Positions 25,000 to 36,801 of a stretch of DNA of 64,000 nucleotides are shown piece by piece (the stretch's first letter is position 1; each line of letters starts with the position of its first letter). The position numbers were made by a program, and so were the translations under genes. This stretch comes from Rhyacophila brunnea. Lineage: Eukaryota; Arthropoda; Insecta; Trichoptera; Rhyacophilidae. The stretch is from NCBI GenBank assembly GCA_022495005.1, contig JAGYXB010000521.1, positions 1 to 64,000 of the forward strand. The letters are read 5' to 3'. The notes under the pieces were generated by a model that worked only from the letters and a program-made list of their open reading frames with translations, was not told the DNA's origin and ran no database searches.

Positions 25000-26960
25000 A
25001 TAACGTACTTTATTATTTAGTCACAATGATAATTCAATTATTAATCATTTACGAAACAAATCATATCAATATACCTGACCGAGCAACTAAGAATCAAACA
25101 TGCATTTCGTTGTCATTGCAAATAATAACACACTAGAAAATTTTCAGTCAATAAAATAATGAATTCATAGACATTCACATCTCCCTCCTTACGAGCATTC
25201 CAATAGAGGAAAATCGACGTCACTCGTTACGTAAATACCAAGAATTATTCATATCAGCATTTTTATTCTTACTATTTTTACAGTAGAAATTTGAGTCGCT
25301 GCAGTATTTCAACATAGTAACCTTGTATTATCATAATATTTGTATTTTTATATGGGAGAATAAACAGGGTATTTTTCATAGTCAAACGCATTCTATCTAT
25401 AGTCTTATCATTATAACCTCACCTACCCTCATCCTTATTGACATCCCCGTATATTAAAATAAAAAAATCTCGATAAAAAAAAACATAATGTAGTATTGAT
25501 ATTACTATAATTGTGAATCGTAATTTTAATAGCATTATTAATTGTGATTAAAACAGATAAAAAATATAATAATAATATACTTTACTTATACGATAAATTC
25601 GTCAGTGTAATTTAGAAGGCTTTATCAAATTCACAGTATCCCATTCTGTTTAATATTCATGGAATTGAGAATTAACTAGATAATTGGCTCCATCGTGGTA
25701 TTACGCTTATCAAAACATTATACTAATTATTGTGGAAACTCTATCCCGGCGATTATTAGAACTGTGAATTATTAGTTTTCGATATTTCCTAGGCACAAGG
25801 CTAAGTTTTCCACGATAAGCCTAAATTTAGGTAATAATTTCATGATATTTTGCATCTAAACAGTGATTACGAACTTCGGTGTAATTTACGTATAATTTGT
25901 TCAATGAAATTCTTCCATTTAGATTCAGAGATAACAAAATATTACCATCCAAAATATTCTACATAGCAAAATTTCAGACTCAATGTCAGTTCTTTTGTCT
26001 TTTATTTGTTTAATATTGAATTGATAACTATTATACTCTGTTTACCATAATAATGAGTTAGTAGGAAGTAGTTGGGGTACCAGAGTCTATATAATATTCT
26101 AAGAACAACTGCCTTGTCTGACTGATCTTTTTACCTGGTGAACACGCATGTCATGAATGAAACCATTTTTAGAATTCGAAAGGGTGGATACTTCATTGAA
26201 TCATAATGAGATGCTTAAAACTGACACTTGTGGTAAATCGCACCACCGGTTTTCCGTAGAGAAGTAACCGCCAATCGTTAGCTTAATGTCAAACTAAACT
26301 ATCTACAAAAATGCAACTTTACAGTAGAACCAAAAAACGTTTGTTTAGTTTCTTGTAACTCAACAAAGGAGATGTTTATTTAAAACCTAATGTTTATATT
26401 TTATAATTTATTGTGTATTGTACATTTGAAGGCATCTCCCGAAAAGGGGTTTATATAATACATCATGTCAAAAAGTTATTTTATTGACTAAAACGGATCT
26501 ATATAGCATTGCTCACGTTATTAAAAAGTTTTATTATTTTATCTGCAACAATTATTGAGTTATTAGCAATACTAAAATGCTTACCGTAGATGAAGGGTCT
26601 ATAATATAGACTATTATATAATATATATATATATATAATATTATGATTTATTTTATTATCCAAAATAAAAAAAAATAAAAATTTGTCAATGGTAAAGAGT
26701 GCTTTCATGAACATAATTTGTATCACATTATATAACTCCAAAAGTCCGCATGATCGAATAAAACGTTTTTTTCCTCTCCTGAATAATTTTGTTTTTTGCA
26801 TATAAACCATATATGGTGATGTTAAAATTTAAAGGTATGGCTTTTTTTTTAAATGAGGGTAACTTTATGTAGTTAACGTTAAACTTTACTGACGATTTAA
26901 GAAGAAACTTGAAAAGACTGACATAAAGTTGTTTGACTATCACGTAGTCGAGAATATAAA
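25000..26960. other. AT-rich DNA, no gene seen
   Basis: Low-complexity TA run at 26616-26640. Minus-strand frames around 26500-27170 are phenylalanine/isoleucine-rich by composition and carry no motif. Confidence 0.45.
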
Positions 26961-26963
26961 ATG

Positions 26964-26998
26964 ACGTTATCTAAAAAAACACTTTTTTTAGATAACGT
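26964..26998. repeat. Hairpin, 15-bp stem
   Basis: ACGTTATCTAAAAAAA is followed, after a short AC spacer, by its complement TTTTTTTAGATAACGT. Short inverted repeat without other context. Confidence 0.7.
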
Positions 26999-27179
26999 TG
27001 TTTGATTGTAAGCACTCGAATGTACAATGTCGAATAGCTTAAATGTGCTTAAATGAAAGATATCCACTATAATATGGACATTCACCAATGCAATCACGTC
27101 TAAAATATATAGGATATAACGTTTTCTAAGGTCACCCAAGGAGATTATGGAGTCACCTGTAATAAATGTCATTGCCTGT

Positions 27180-28620
27180 AATGGATTCCCAATGGTTCCC
27201 TAAGAGAAGCTGTTACCTGACGGCACGCAGCTTATAGGACGATGAACCAAATACAAACCAGAAAAATTAGAACTAAAAACAATAGAAAGAAAGTAGGGAT
27301 ACTCTCATTATCTTTCAAATTGCAAATTTGGCGCCAAAGAATCTGCGGAATATAATGTGACGATTGGTTGAGCCAAATATGATGGCCGTCATCCCTTATT
27401 TTCCCACTTACCTCACATTCTTATTGATTATTGTCGCAAGACCAGACGACGAGCAATTACGAGTCATCAATCGACCCTGATTGAATAACAGGCAATTAGC
27501 TCGAGTTATAGCAAGAAAGCGGTCGCGTTGCGGGCTTTTGATAGCTTAGCCATCGTTAACTACCGAGTGACTCAAAACGCATATGTTCGACCTTCGTTGC
27601 ACTAAATCTGTTATGGTTTGAGTGAACGTCGCATCTATATCATCCATCCTGAACTTATCATCATCATTCATCAACCTCATAATATATCATCCATCAATAG
27701 TGTACCGTCAAGTGCCGTGCACCAGGTAATCCAACAATACGGCACATGTGATAGTGTAACCATACCACGGAGCCATCATCAACATCATAAAAGATCATTG
27801 TCTGGCAACCTGTTAACCCTCCTTCCTCCCCTAGATCCGAAATACACCATCACTTTCAAATTATAGTCCACTACTAAAAACGCCCCCAATGATTATTATG
27901 TTTAAGATTATAGGCCCATTTCTCGTTCTAACACTTTGGTGTTTGATTTCGATGTAATAATACTTGAATAGTGGCGGAACTACATTGAACAATAACCCTC
28001 AATTCAGGGGGGTAAGACCCATTTAGGCCTTATTTAAAATCAACATACTACTGAAATAATACTGCAAGATAGTATTATAAATACATTAATATATTAAAGC
28101 TCATCAAAACATGCATTAAAGGTGAATCTAATGAACATGAATCATTATTCTCATTCATATTTTTTCCATGTACACCAAAGAGTGTGTATATATTATTTTT
28201 AATTGTATTAGCGTGATACTACATACCTACAACATATTATTTTTAAGCTTTTAATCGGTAAATGTATATTAAAATATTTTACTTTTGTTTTTAATAAGAT
28301 TATTTAAGTAGGTACTTAAAATAAAACTTCGAGTAATTATAGATTAAGGGAGAGTCCAGGCGTCGAGAATTTCATGTTCTGCTTATGTACTATCAATATG
28401 ATATAATGTACTAATGGGGTTTGGCTTCTTATCAGGGTACTTTCCCTGATCGCCTTTGATTCCCTGCCCTAAACCCCTGCTTATCTTTTTCATATTATAT
28501 AGTATTGTCTTATTATAAATACTTTTACGACAGACTGTGTTATTCATACAAAATATTATGTAATACAGTTATTACAGTAATAACACAAAAGCTTACCTCA
28601 ACGTAATACAAATACTGTCA
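27180..28620. other. No gene identified; GC-richer at 27180-27870
   Basis: An 82-codon frame at 27618-27866 is rich in H, S and I and carries no known motif. A CACCAGGTAATCC splice-donor-like site lies at about 27720. AGTGGCGGAACTAC at 27973 resembles a hAT terminus, but no partner end was found. Confidence 0.3.
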
Positions 28621-28628
28621 TTTTACCG

Positions 28629-28870
28629 TTAAAATCTGTGCTCTAAGAGAATAATTTGAGTCGTAATGAATTGTTTGTTGCCTCTGCAGAGTCGCTCTCT
28701 GTAAGTGACTGTATAGCGAATGGAGTATATTAAATTAACACAGCACGCCTTGCATTTGCATGAATCCACGCTGCAGCAGCCAGAAGTTTCAGGTCTTGCC
28801 CTCCGGGAAGAGGAAAATCCACTACAATGCGTGCAACATCGTTGCATACCAAATTCCTTCATTAAACTAA
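28629..28870 (-). other. GC-richer segment, uncertain coding potential
   Basis: About 50 % GC against an AT-rich background. On the minus strand one frame gives a cysteine-rich stretch (CCTHCSGFSSS, CCSVDSCKCKACC). A second, overlapping frame gives a less biased one (VARIVVDFPLPGGQDLKL, AWIHANARRAV). Both are short and match no family I can name with confidence. Confidence 0.2.
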
Positions 28871-29024
28871 TTGAAGAACCGTGCGGAACTGATTGAATCT
28901 TTTATAGTGAATCGAATGACTTAATTCAGTTAATGACTTGGATCTTTCAGTTTTGTGACGGAAGCTCATTAAAAATACCTACTGTATACAAACATAGGCA
29001 TAAAATAAAACTTGAATGGAACAC

Positions 29025-29494
29025 AAATAATTACAAGATAAAAAAACTTTTTATTAACAACGTTTTTAAATTTTCTGTTGAATCATATAAACTTGACTTG
29101 ACTAGCTAAAACAATCAAAAAAAAATTGTACTTGATCGAAATAATACTGAAATGTCATTTTGACATGTCATATTGATTTCCATAGTAACGCATATATATA
29201 TATATTAATAATTTACTTGCTAGGACCCCAGACGCCTAGCAACCAATAATGGTGTCGAAATAACTTTTCATAAAAAACAGAATTAACTAAAAATGAATTC
29301 AATTCTACTTAAAGATGGCTAAAAGTATTAAAAAAAATGCATTGGCATCGTGTTCTGATATATTCTAAAAGTTTCAAATGTCTATATAGTCGGAGACTTA
29401 GTTAAAAATCGATTGCAAGATTTGTACCGGACAAAGAACCACCGGACAAATAATAATACGAGCTAAGAAAACCGTTGTAATGTAAAAATTACAG
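29025..29494 (+). repeat. ~0.5-kb direct repeat, copy 1
   Basis: Begins AAATAATTACAAGATAAAAA and contains TTCTGTTGAATCATATAAAC, GAAATGTCATTTTGACAT, TTGCTAGGACCCC and GTGTTCTGATATATTC. It ends near ACGAGCTAA..ATTACAG. Collinear with 30764-31265 in the same orientation, with frequent substitutions and small indels. It could be two dispersed copies or old terminal repeats of a retroelement. No coding sequence lies between them. Confidence 0.8.
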
Positions 29495-30763
29495 AGTTTA
29501 GACACAATATTTTTTATAAGAAATATCTTATAAATAAAACAAAATATGATTCTTTCAAATAATATATATATTTTTGTATTAATATTTATCTACAGATATA
29601 ACTATTTCAAAATTATATCCTATTATTGAAATATTAAAGAACCTACGAGTACGTAATACTATTGTGAATAAAGTCAAAAGGCAGCTCCCAGTTTCGTCCA
29701 TGATTCAATTTGATTTAATAGTAAAATTACAAAAAATATGATTTAAATTGTTTATGTCTATACTCAAAAAAAAAACAATCCATTGCATATTTTTCCCAAT
29801 ACAAAAATATAGAAAAGGTGATAATTTTCAAAACAAAAAAACATGAAAAATATTATTTCGAAAAACCGTATTTTAATAAAATATTGTGCTTTTAACGATT
29901 GTGCGTTTTGTACGACTTCCATTATGCATCGTTTTTCGTATTAAATAATTGCGTGTAATTAAAACCATTTTTAGGTATTATAATAAATTAATATAGTGCA
30001 CAATATAATAATATGTTTCAATTAATATGAAATATGTTGATATTATATTGACGTCTTTTTCACAAAGTGTTTTGATAAAAGAACAGAATAATATAATTAT
30101 ATTATTACTTAAAAATTTTCACCACTATTTATATCGCATTTGTATATAAACAGCTTCTAGGCTAGAATTTAACTAAGTAGTTGATAATACGTACCTATAC
30201 AAATGTCTAAGAAATGTAAAACAATTATAACTCGAGACAATATATTAAGTGTAGTTCTAAATGAATATTATGACATTTTTCTAAATATCTGTCAGTCTGT
30301 GAATCTTTACTGAAATTAACTATTTTACGTTTGAAAGACAATTTGACTTAATAGTATACTAACTGAGAATCACCCACATGTTCAGAATAATCATTATAAT
30401 ATAAAGCCTGTAAATAAAATTTCTAAAATATCTTAATCATGTAGGTAGATAACTTTAGTTATTCTGAGACGTTATTTCATAATGAATTAGTGAATCTTGA
30501 AAGCCCACGCGATACTAAGAAAGCTTTTGTGTCAAGTAATAATGTATACTCTCATTTTTACATCATCATAAGAAAGTCAAATAACAGTTAGGTATATTCA
30601 TGAATCTCGGAGCTGAATTATGTTTGGCTGCCACATAAATTTCAATAGAAATTAATAAATTCCATATTATACTATTCTCTGAAACTTAAAGCAAAATAAA
30701 TACAAATATATTATCAGACGTATTGTATTGTGACATTCACGTATAGCGTTATCATATATTAAT
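29495..30763. other. AT-rich spacer between direct repeats
   Basis: 1.27 kb with no open frame of note and no recognised retroelement domain. Confidence 0.5.
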
Positions 30764-31265
30764 AAATAATTACAAGATAAAAAGAACTTTTTATATACCA
30801 CTTTTTTAAATTTTCTGTTGAATCATATAAACTTGACAATCCTATGTATTAATAAATATTTTTTTTGTACTTGATAGATATACTGAATAAATATAGAATA
30901 CTGAAATGTCATTTTGACATTTCATATTGATTTCCATAGTAATGCACGTATTTATTAATAATTTAGTTGCTAGGACCCCCCTAGCACCAATAAGAGTGGA
31001 TTAGATTACGGATTTCTTCCGAAATAACTTTTCACATAAAACAGAATTAACTGAAAATGAATTCAATTTTGCTTAAAGATAGCTAAAAGTATTAAAAGAA
31101 TGCAATGTCGTCGTGTTCTGATATATTCTAAAAGTTTCAAATGTCTAGCTAGTCGGGAAGTTAGTCAAAAATCTTCAATCGTCCAATACAAATCGTGGAC
31201 AAACAAGAAAAAAATTGTACTGGACAAACAAGAATACGAGCTAATATAAACGTGGTAAAATACAG
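30764..31265 (+). repeat. ~0.5-kb direct repeat, copy 2
   Basis: Same landmarks and order as 29025-29494, slightly longer because of small insertions (for example near 30855-30900 and 30990-31020). Confidence 0.8.
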
Positions 31266-31546
31266 GATATCATTTGCCACTTTAGTTCTTTCAAATAAAA
31301 TCATAATTCATAAATCTCTGCCGTATATTGAAAGGTAACCGGAAGATTAAAAAAGGTTATAACATATGTTGAAAACACCTCATATTATAATTATATACTT
31401 ACTAGAAAAAATCTTTTTTGCAAAAATACAGGGTCCAATGACACTTGTACCTATAACCACTGTATTCGCGACAATGTGCTTTACAAATTAAGCGACGGGC
31501 GTTTTATTTAATTGTGACAAAATTGACTAGTAGTTTTACATAAAGT
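31266..31546. other. No gene seen
   Basis: AT-rich. A GAAAACACCTCATATTAT phrase at about 31372 may be a SINE-2 scrap. Confidence 0.35.
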
Positions 31547-31650
31547 TAGGGATTACAATACCGGTATTTTAAAACCGGTATTCCAATATTTATCAATACC
31601 AAAATACCGGTTTTAAAAATCTAAAATACCGGAATTTCCGGTATTAAGAT
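31547..31650 (+). repeat. ACCGGT-rich repeat, copy 2
   Basis: TAGGGATTACAATACCGG start, followed by several AATACCGGT/ACCGGTATT palindromes. It matches the first ~100 bases of 9325-9750. Confidence 0.6.
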
Positions 31651-31719
31651 AGCACACTCGTTTTCGTTTTTGAAAATGAATTATAAGTTATGTATTGTAA
31701 CAGTATTATTAAATATACG

Positions 31720-31925
31720 TATAATCCTCATCATCCAGGATCGATACACTGCTGGATAATGGCATTCCCTATCTCTTTCTGCGCTTCTCGGTCCTTAATC
31801 ATTTGCTACCTCCTCCTTAGGTCATTTAATTCCCACCGGGTACTAGTGCATGCTATCATTTTTTGTCCACTCGCCGAGTAACACGCTAGCCCATTGCCAT
31901 TTCATCAGCTTCCATGTGGAATGGG
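31720..31925. repeat. Possible RTE-type 3' fragment
   Basis: CTCATCATCCAGGATC, CACTGCTGGATAATGGC and CTTTCTGCGCTTCTCGGTCC resemble the common insect retrotransposon 3' phrase built around 'cactgctggacataggc'. It is too short and decayed to confirm. Confidence 0.3.
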
Positions 31926-33350
31926 CAAGGTAAACAAGCTGCTTCAAAGAAATTCAAATACACTACACCAACATTTATATCGAAGTTATTGGACCTACCT
32001 GCAGGCATGCGATGGTATAATTAGTTCAGCAGAATAACTTGGGTGCCCTCAGAATTTTTTAAATCTATTTTCTTTGTTGACATGATAATATGATACATTT
32101 ACATTCAGTTTTCTGGTCACTGCCAAGCTTGTCATTGCCAATCTGGGAAGCTAAATGTTATTAACTTATTTACAAATATTTTTTAACAAATACCTACATT
32201 ATCCCACTTTTATGTAATATTAAAATCAAAATTTTTATAGCAATTTTATTGTTCATTAGCAAATAAATAATAATCTCACACCACACCACATTTTCTCCCG
32301 TAAGAAGTTGTTCCGGGTAACTAATAGGTATATTATTATAGAATCGAATGATACTTTAATTTATGAAATCGATGTTGGTATTGCAGAGTTATTTTTTATG
32401 TCTGTTGATTTCCATTTTATAACCATATAATTTTCCTTCAATCGAGATTATTTTAGTTTAATTTTACAATATTTTTTTCAGTATCTAACCGGATGAAAGA
32501 AAATTAGGAAAACCTCTGAAAGAAAAATATCTTCGCAGAGCAGTAAATTTGAGCTTATCATTTATGATTTCACGCACGTTCTCTGAAAGGAATCAAAATG
32601 AAATGATGAGAACAAGGAAAATAATGATGTACGTATATCTTTTACTGTGGAGTTCTTTTATGCTCTGGAAACATACGTAAAATACGAGTACAAACATCTT
32701 TATATGCTAAAATAAAACCTGCATAAAATATACGCATGTCTTATTGTGATTCACTATATACCTACAAACATGAAGTCGATGATACAACATTTTTGTGTCT
32801 TTCCTTTATATACACAACAATATACTTTTTTTTTAGAAATTCAGGATAAATCGTTCAGTTTTATTGGACTGTAAGAATAGTAAAATGGAAATCAACCTAT
32901 AGTCCAACTCAATGAAATAATATGTTTACATATTTCTTTTTTATGCCACACCAAACTACAATTTTAAGAGATTCAAAATATCAGACATGTCTAAAGCATC
33001 GATCGCACTATAGGTCTATAAGAATTGAGCCGTAAAAAGCCTATAAATTAAGTTGTAACATAATATTATGATTTCAGTGATATTTTAAGGGAATCAATAA
33101 TGTTATATTGATTAATCATAAATATTTCTTTTGTGATATATTAAAATGTGTAATTGCTTTATATTTTGTTTTATGTTAATAATTTAGAATATTTGGTTTC
33201 TTAATGATGTATTATGAATTATTAATATCCAATTTCGTTAATTTAATTTTAATTGTTATTGTCAAAATATTATTGGATAGATAATAATTCGATGTATTGG
33301 TAGATTATTTGTGTCACCCTTTGAATTTGTTTTGATAAATACCTAATATA
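31926..33350. other. AT-rich DNA, no gene seen
   Basis: No recognised content. Confidence 0.5.
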
Positions 33351-33364
33351 TAAAAAATATTTAG

Positions 33365-33620
33365 TTGAAAATGTCCCTCTGATGTGGACGAAACCGGTCT
33401 AGATTTAATTAATAAAAGTGGAAAATGTTCTATAAAAGTTTGCATTTTATTAAACAAATTAATAATAGTTGTTTTATAAATTCTTAAAATAAGGCCAACT
33501 TAGCTCAATCGACATACTTCAATGTATTTTGTATTTACCGTTTATTACGATTTCTTTGTTTTTTATGGTATAATAATATATCTAAATAAATTTTAAGTAA
33601 CATTTACTTACTTGTTTTTA
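33365..33620 (+). repeat. Repeat with GACGAAACC motif and LINE-tail scrap
   Basis: TGTCCCTCTGATGTGGACGA is followed by AACCGG, then TTTGCATTTTATTAAAC, as in the palindrome near 18834. From 33479, ATTCTTAAAATAAGGCC and CTTAGCTCAATCG resemble the 3' region of the Jockey-like element (46040). Both are decayed. Confidence 0.35.
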
Positions 33621-33777
33621 CTTACATATAATTTTATTAAGCACTAGCTGAAGTACCCGGCTTCGCACAGGGTCGCTTCGTGGTTATATTTATCTAAGAT
33701 ATTTAAAAAATATAAGAGGTAATTATTTTTTTAATATTAAAATATCTGTGTTATACAATATGGCAATATGAAAATAA

Positions 33778-34016
33778 GGTACTGTTCGGTTATACCGGAG
33801 GCAGCGGAAAACGCATTTTGAAAATAGTCGATAAACTGGATTATTTGTTAGTTTGGGTTAGTTAAGGTTCGGTTAGGTTGGGTTAGGTTAGGTTAGGTTA
33901 GGTTAGGTTAGGTTAGGTTAGGTTAGGTTTGGTTAGGTTAACCTAACAAATAATCCAGTTTATCGGCTATTTTCAAAATGCGTTTTCCGCTGCCTCCGGT
34001 ATAACCGAACAGTACC
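33778..34016. mobile_element. Palindromic MITE with telomere-type GGTTA array, copy 3
   Basis: Ends GGTACTGTTCGGTTAT and complement are exact inverted termini. They are flanked by the exact 8-bp duplication GAAAATAA (33770-33777 and 34017-34024). The arms CAGCGGAAAACGCATTTTGA and complement enclose 14 consecutive pentamers at 33871-33940, 12 of them GGTTA, then GGTTAACCTAAC. The 239-bp element is non-coding, the best preserved of three, and its 8-bp TSD fits hAT-like mobilisation. Confidence 0.95.
33871..33940 (+). repeat. (GGTTA)n tandem array
   Basis: Fourteen pentamers, two of them variant (GGTTG, GGTTT). It is a permutation of TTAGG, the ancestral insect telomere unit. It lies in the loop of the MITE, not at a chromosome end. 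Confidence 0.95.
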
Positions 34017-34179
34017 GAAAATAATTCTAATAGGAGTAAAGGTCAAACAAAATACCACTAAATTAAAATCGAATCCAAAATATGCAAACGTTATATGTAG
34101 GAAAAAAAAATCAAAATTGCATGGAACAAACAAACAAAAAACGTTGTATTTTATAGAATACTAATTTAGAAACCTTAGC

Positions 34180-35405
34180 AGGTGTGCGCACAACAACTGA
34201 CAAAAGTTTCATCGCATTCGGATGAATGGTATAGGAACGCATACTAATAGAAGAAGAAGATGATTTTCTAATTCAGAAATCTTCGTGGGCATGCGCATGA
34301 CAACTCACTAAAGTTCCATATAAGGGACCATACAAATAAAAGAAGATAGAATGATGGTGAAGAAGAAGAAGAAGATGGTTGTACTTATTCAGAAACCTTT
34401 GCGGGTGTTACCACAACAACTGACGAAGTTTCATCGCAATCGGATGAATGGTATAGGAACCATACGAATAATGTATAAAGTATAAAGAATAATATATAAA
34501 GTATAGGAACCATAAAATATAATGAAGAAGAAGAAGAAGATGGTTGTACTAATTCAGAAACCTTTGCAGGTGTTGGCACAACCACTAACGAAAGTTTCAT
34601 CGCAATCGGATGAATGGTATAGGGACCATACAAATAAAAGAAGATAGAATGATGAAGAAGAAGAAAAAGAAGATGGTTGCACTTATTCAGAAACCTTTGA
34701 GGGTGTTACCACAACAACTGACGAAGGTATCATCGCAATCGGATGAATGGTAAAGGAACCATACGAATAATGTATAAAGTATAAAGAATAATGTATAAAG
34801 TATAGGAACCATAAGATATAATGAATAAGAAGAAGAATATGGTTGTACTAATTCAGAAACCTTCGCAGGTATTGGCACAACCACTAACGAAAGTTTCATC
34901 GCAATCGGATGAATGGTATAGGGACCATACAAATAAAAGAAGATAGAATGATGAAGAAGAAGAAGAAGAAGAAGAAGAAGAAGATAGTTGTACTATTCAG
35001 AAACCTTTGCGGGTGTTACCACAACAACTGACGAAGGTTTCATCGCAATCGGATGAATGGTATAGGAACCATACGAATAAAAGAAGATATAATGAAGAAG
35101 AAGAAGAAGATGGTTGTACTAATTTAGAAACCTTTGCAGGTATTGGCACAACCACTAACGAAAGTTTCATCGCAATCGGATGAATGGTACAGGAACCATA
35201 CGAATAAAAGAAGATATAACGAATAAGAAGTAGAAGAAGATGGTTTTTCTAATTTAAAAACCTTTGCGAGTGTGTGTACAATAACCGACAAAAGTTTCAT
35301 CGCAATCGGATGAATGGTATAGGAACCATACGAATAAAGGAAAATAGAATGATGACGAAGAAGAAGATGATAATTTTTCTAATTCAGAAACTTTTGCGGG
35401 CAAAC
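34180..35405 (-). repeat. Minisatellite of ~130- and ~167-bp units
   Basis: The phrase CATCGCAATCGGATGAATGG (or one-base variants) recurs at about 34210, 34432, 34599, 34731, 34898, 35041, 35169 and 35299, with a degenerate unit near 34312. Units alternate between an ACCACAACAACTGACGAAG type and a GGCACAACCACTAACGAAAG type, so the array has higher-order structure. Each unit contains an AAGAAGAAG run of variable length. Confidence 0.9.
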
Positions 35406-35503
35406 AAACAAACAAATATTAATTTTTATATATTAGATTTTAGTACTATTGTATAATATCATAATATACGATCTGAATAATTTCATCCCATTACACAGTA
35501 ATA

Positions 35504-36799
35504 CGAGGGTGGGTCAATAATTCCTTAGAAAAAAGCATTAAAACAGTTTTTATTTTTGTATTTTTTTTTATTTCTCAACATAATCTCCTTGGAGCTCAAT
35601 ACACTTGGTTAGACGTTTCTCAATTTTTTTTAAACCGTCAGAAAAATAAGTTTTCGGAAGGTCCTCAAAATAAGCATTTGTCCGATCGATGACTTCTTCA
35701 TTTGAAAAAAAACGTTGTCCACTTAGCCATTTTTTTAAGTTTGGGAAAAGGAAAAAGTCACTGGGGGCTAAATCTGGCGAATACGGTGGGTGGTCGACCA
35801 ATTCGAACTTCAATTCTTCAATTTTAGCCATTGATCGTAAACATGTGTGAACACGGGCATTGTCCTGATGAAAGAGGATTTTTTTCCTGTTTAAATGAGG
35901 CCATTTTTCTTCAATTTTGTTTTTTAGCTGGTCCAACAAAGATGCATAATAATCCCCTGTTATTGTTTTTCCTTTTTCCAAATAGTCAACGAAAATAATT
36001 TCACGTGCATCCCAAAATACAGTAGCCATAACCTTACCAGCTGATTTTACGGTTTTCGCCTTCTTTGGACATGGTTCGCCTTTCGCAATCCACTGCTTTG
36101 ACTGTTCTTTCGTCTCGGGAGTATAGTGGGTGTATCCATGTTTCATCTACAGTCACAAAGCGACGAAAAAATTCATCCGGATTGCGTTGCATGAGCGACA
36201 ACAGGGCTTTAGTGGCCACCACCCTATTGCGTTTATTGTCGACTGTGAGCAAACGCGGCACCCATCTTGCAGAAATATTTTCATGCCCAATTTGTCATGT
36301 AAAATAGAAATGACGCTACCTTTTGAGATCCCTGTAACCTCAATTATCTCACTCAACTTTAATCTTCGGTCACTTAACACCATATCGTGGATTTTATTGA
36401 TCATTTCTGGTGTAGTCACCCTACAGGACGTCCTGAGCGTGGTTCATCCTTTGTTGATGTACGACCACGTTTAAATTCATTTAACCAGTTATAAATAGTT
36501 GCAAGTGAAGGAGCAGATATGCCGTGAACTAAATCCAACTCATTTTTATTTCCTTTGCTGTTAACCCTTTTATATTAAAATGTTTAATAACAGCTCTAAA
36601 CTCAATTTTCTCCATTTTCGTAAACAAGCAAATTTTTTTTTTTAAATGTATCTACCAAAATAAAAAACAACAACCCGACCAATCTGATTGAAACTTCGCA
36701 GCATACTGAATCGGTAGTGCCGCTGCATGAAAACAAACCGCTTACAGTACTAGTCGCGCCACTTGTCGGCTTTTCTAAGGACTTATTGACCCACCCTCG
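35504..36799 (-). mobile_element. mariner element, full length but inactive
   Basis: Ends CGAGGGTGGGTCAATAATTC and complement CGAGGGTGGGTCAATAAGTC form ~29-bp terminal inverted repeats with one mismatch, flanked by the TA duplication (35502-35503 and 36800-36801). Length 1296 bp is normal for mariner. The transposase lies on the minus strand. The well-preserved ends mean it could still serve as a substrate for a related transposase. Confidence 0.96.
35568..36615 (-). pseudogene. mariner transposase, frameshifted
   Basis: Cut-and-paste transposase of the Tc1/mariner superfamily. The start is the ATG at 36613-36615 (MEKIEFRAVIKHFN..), and the frame ends with YVEK-stop at 35568. The span of 1048 bp fits a ~345-residue enzyme. 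Seen in order: helix-turn-helix region (LKLSEIIEVTGISKGSV), WVPRLLTVDNKRNR, first catalytic aspartate in VTVDETW (about 36148), second in FHQDNARVH, and third in SPDLAPSDFF. There are exactly 34 residues between the second and third, the mariner DD34D signature. At least four frame changes break it, near 36543, 36420, 36283 and 36125. No functional product is possible. The longest intact piece is 192 codons (35568-36146). Plus-strand frames here are shadows. Confidence 0.95.
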
Positions 36800-36801
36800 T
36801 A

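Larger units (their letters stand above)
33645..35437. repeat. ACTAGCTG..CCCGGC interspersed repeat with minisatellite body
   Basis: Starts ACTAGCTGAAGTACCCGGC and ends in CAAACAAACAAACAAATATT then TTTATATATTAGATT, a start/end pair that recurs in arthropod repeats. The interior holds an inserted palindromic MITE (33778-34016) and a long tandem array (34180-35405). No complete protein frame; the two 81-82-codon minus-strand frames inside are translations of the tandem units. Confidence 0.55.

Noticed and set aside
26499..27172. Cluster of overlapping minus-strand frames that might be membrane proteins
   Set aside because: Hydrophobic residues follow from AT-rich codons; there is no start context, motif or continuity.
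27973..28050. hAT terminus AGTGGCGGAACTAC with G-run
   Set aside because: No inverted partner end or target duplication was found downstream.
33871..33940. True telomere end
   Set aside because: The GGTTA array is only 70 bp, enclosed by MITE arms and an 8-bp target duplication, with ordinary sequence on both sides.
34385..34932. Two similar 81-82-codon proteins
   Set aside because: They are translations of the minisatellite units; the serine run comes from the AAGAAG tract.
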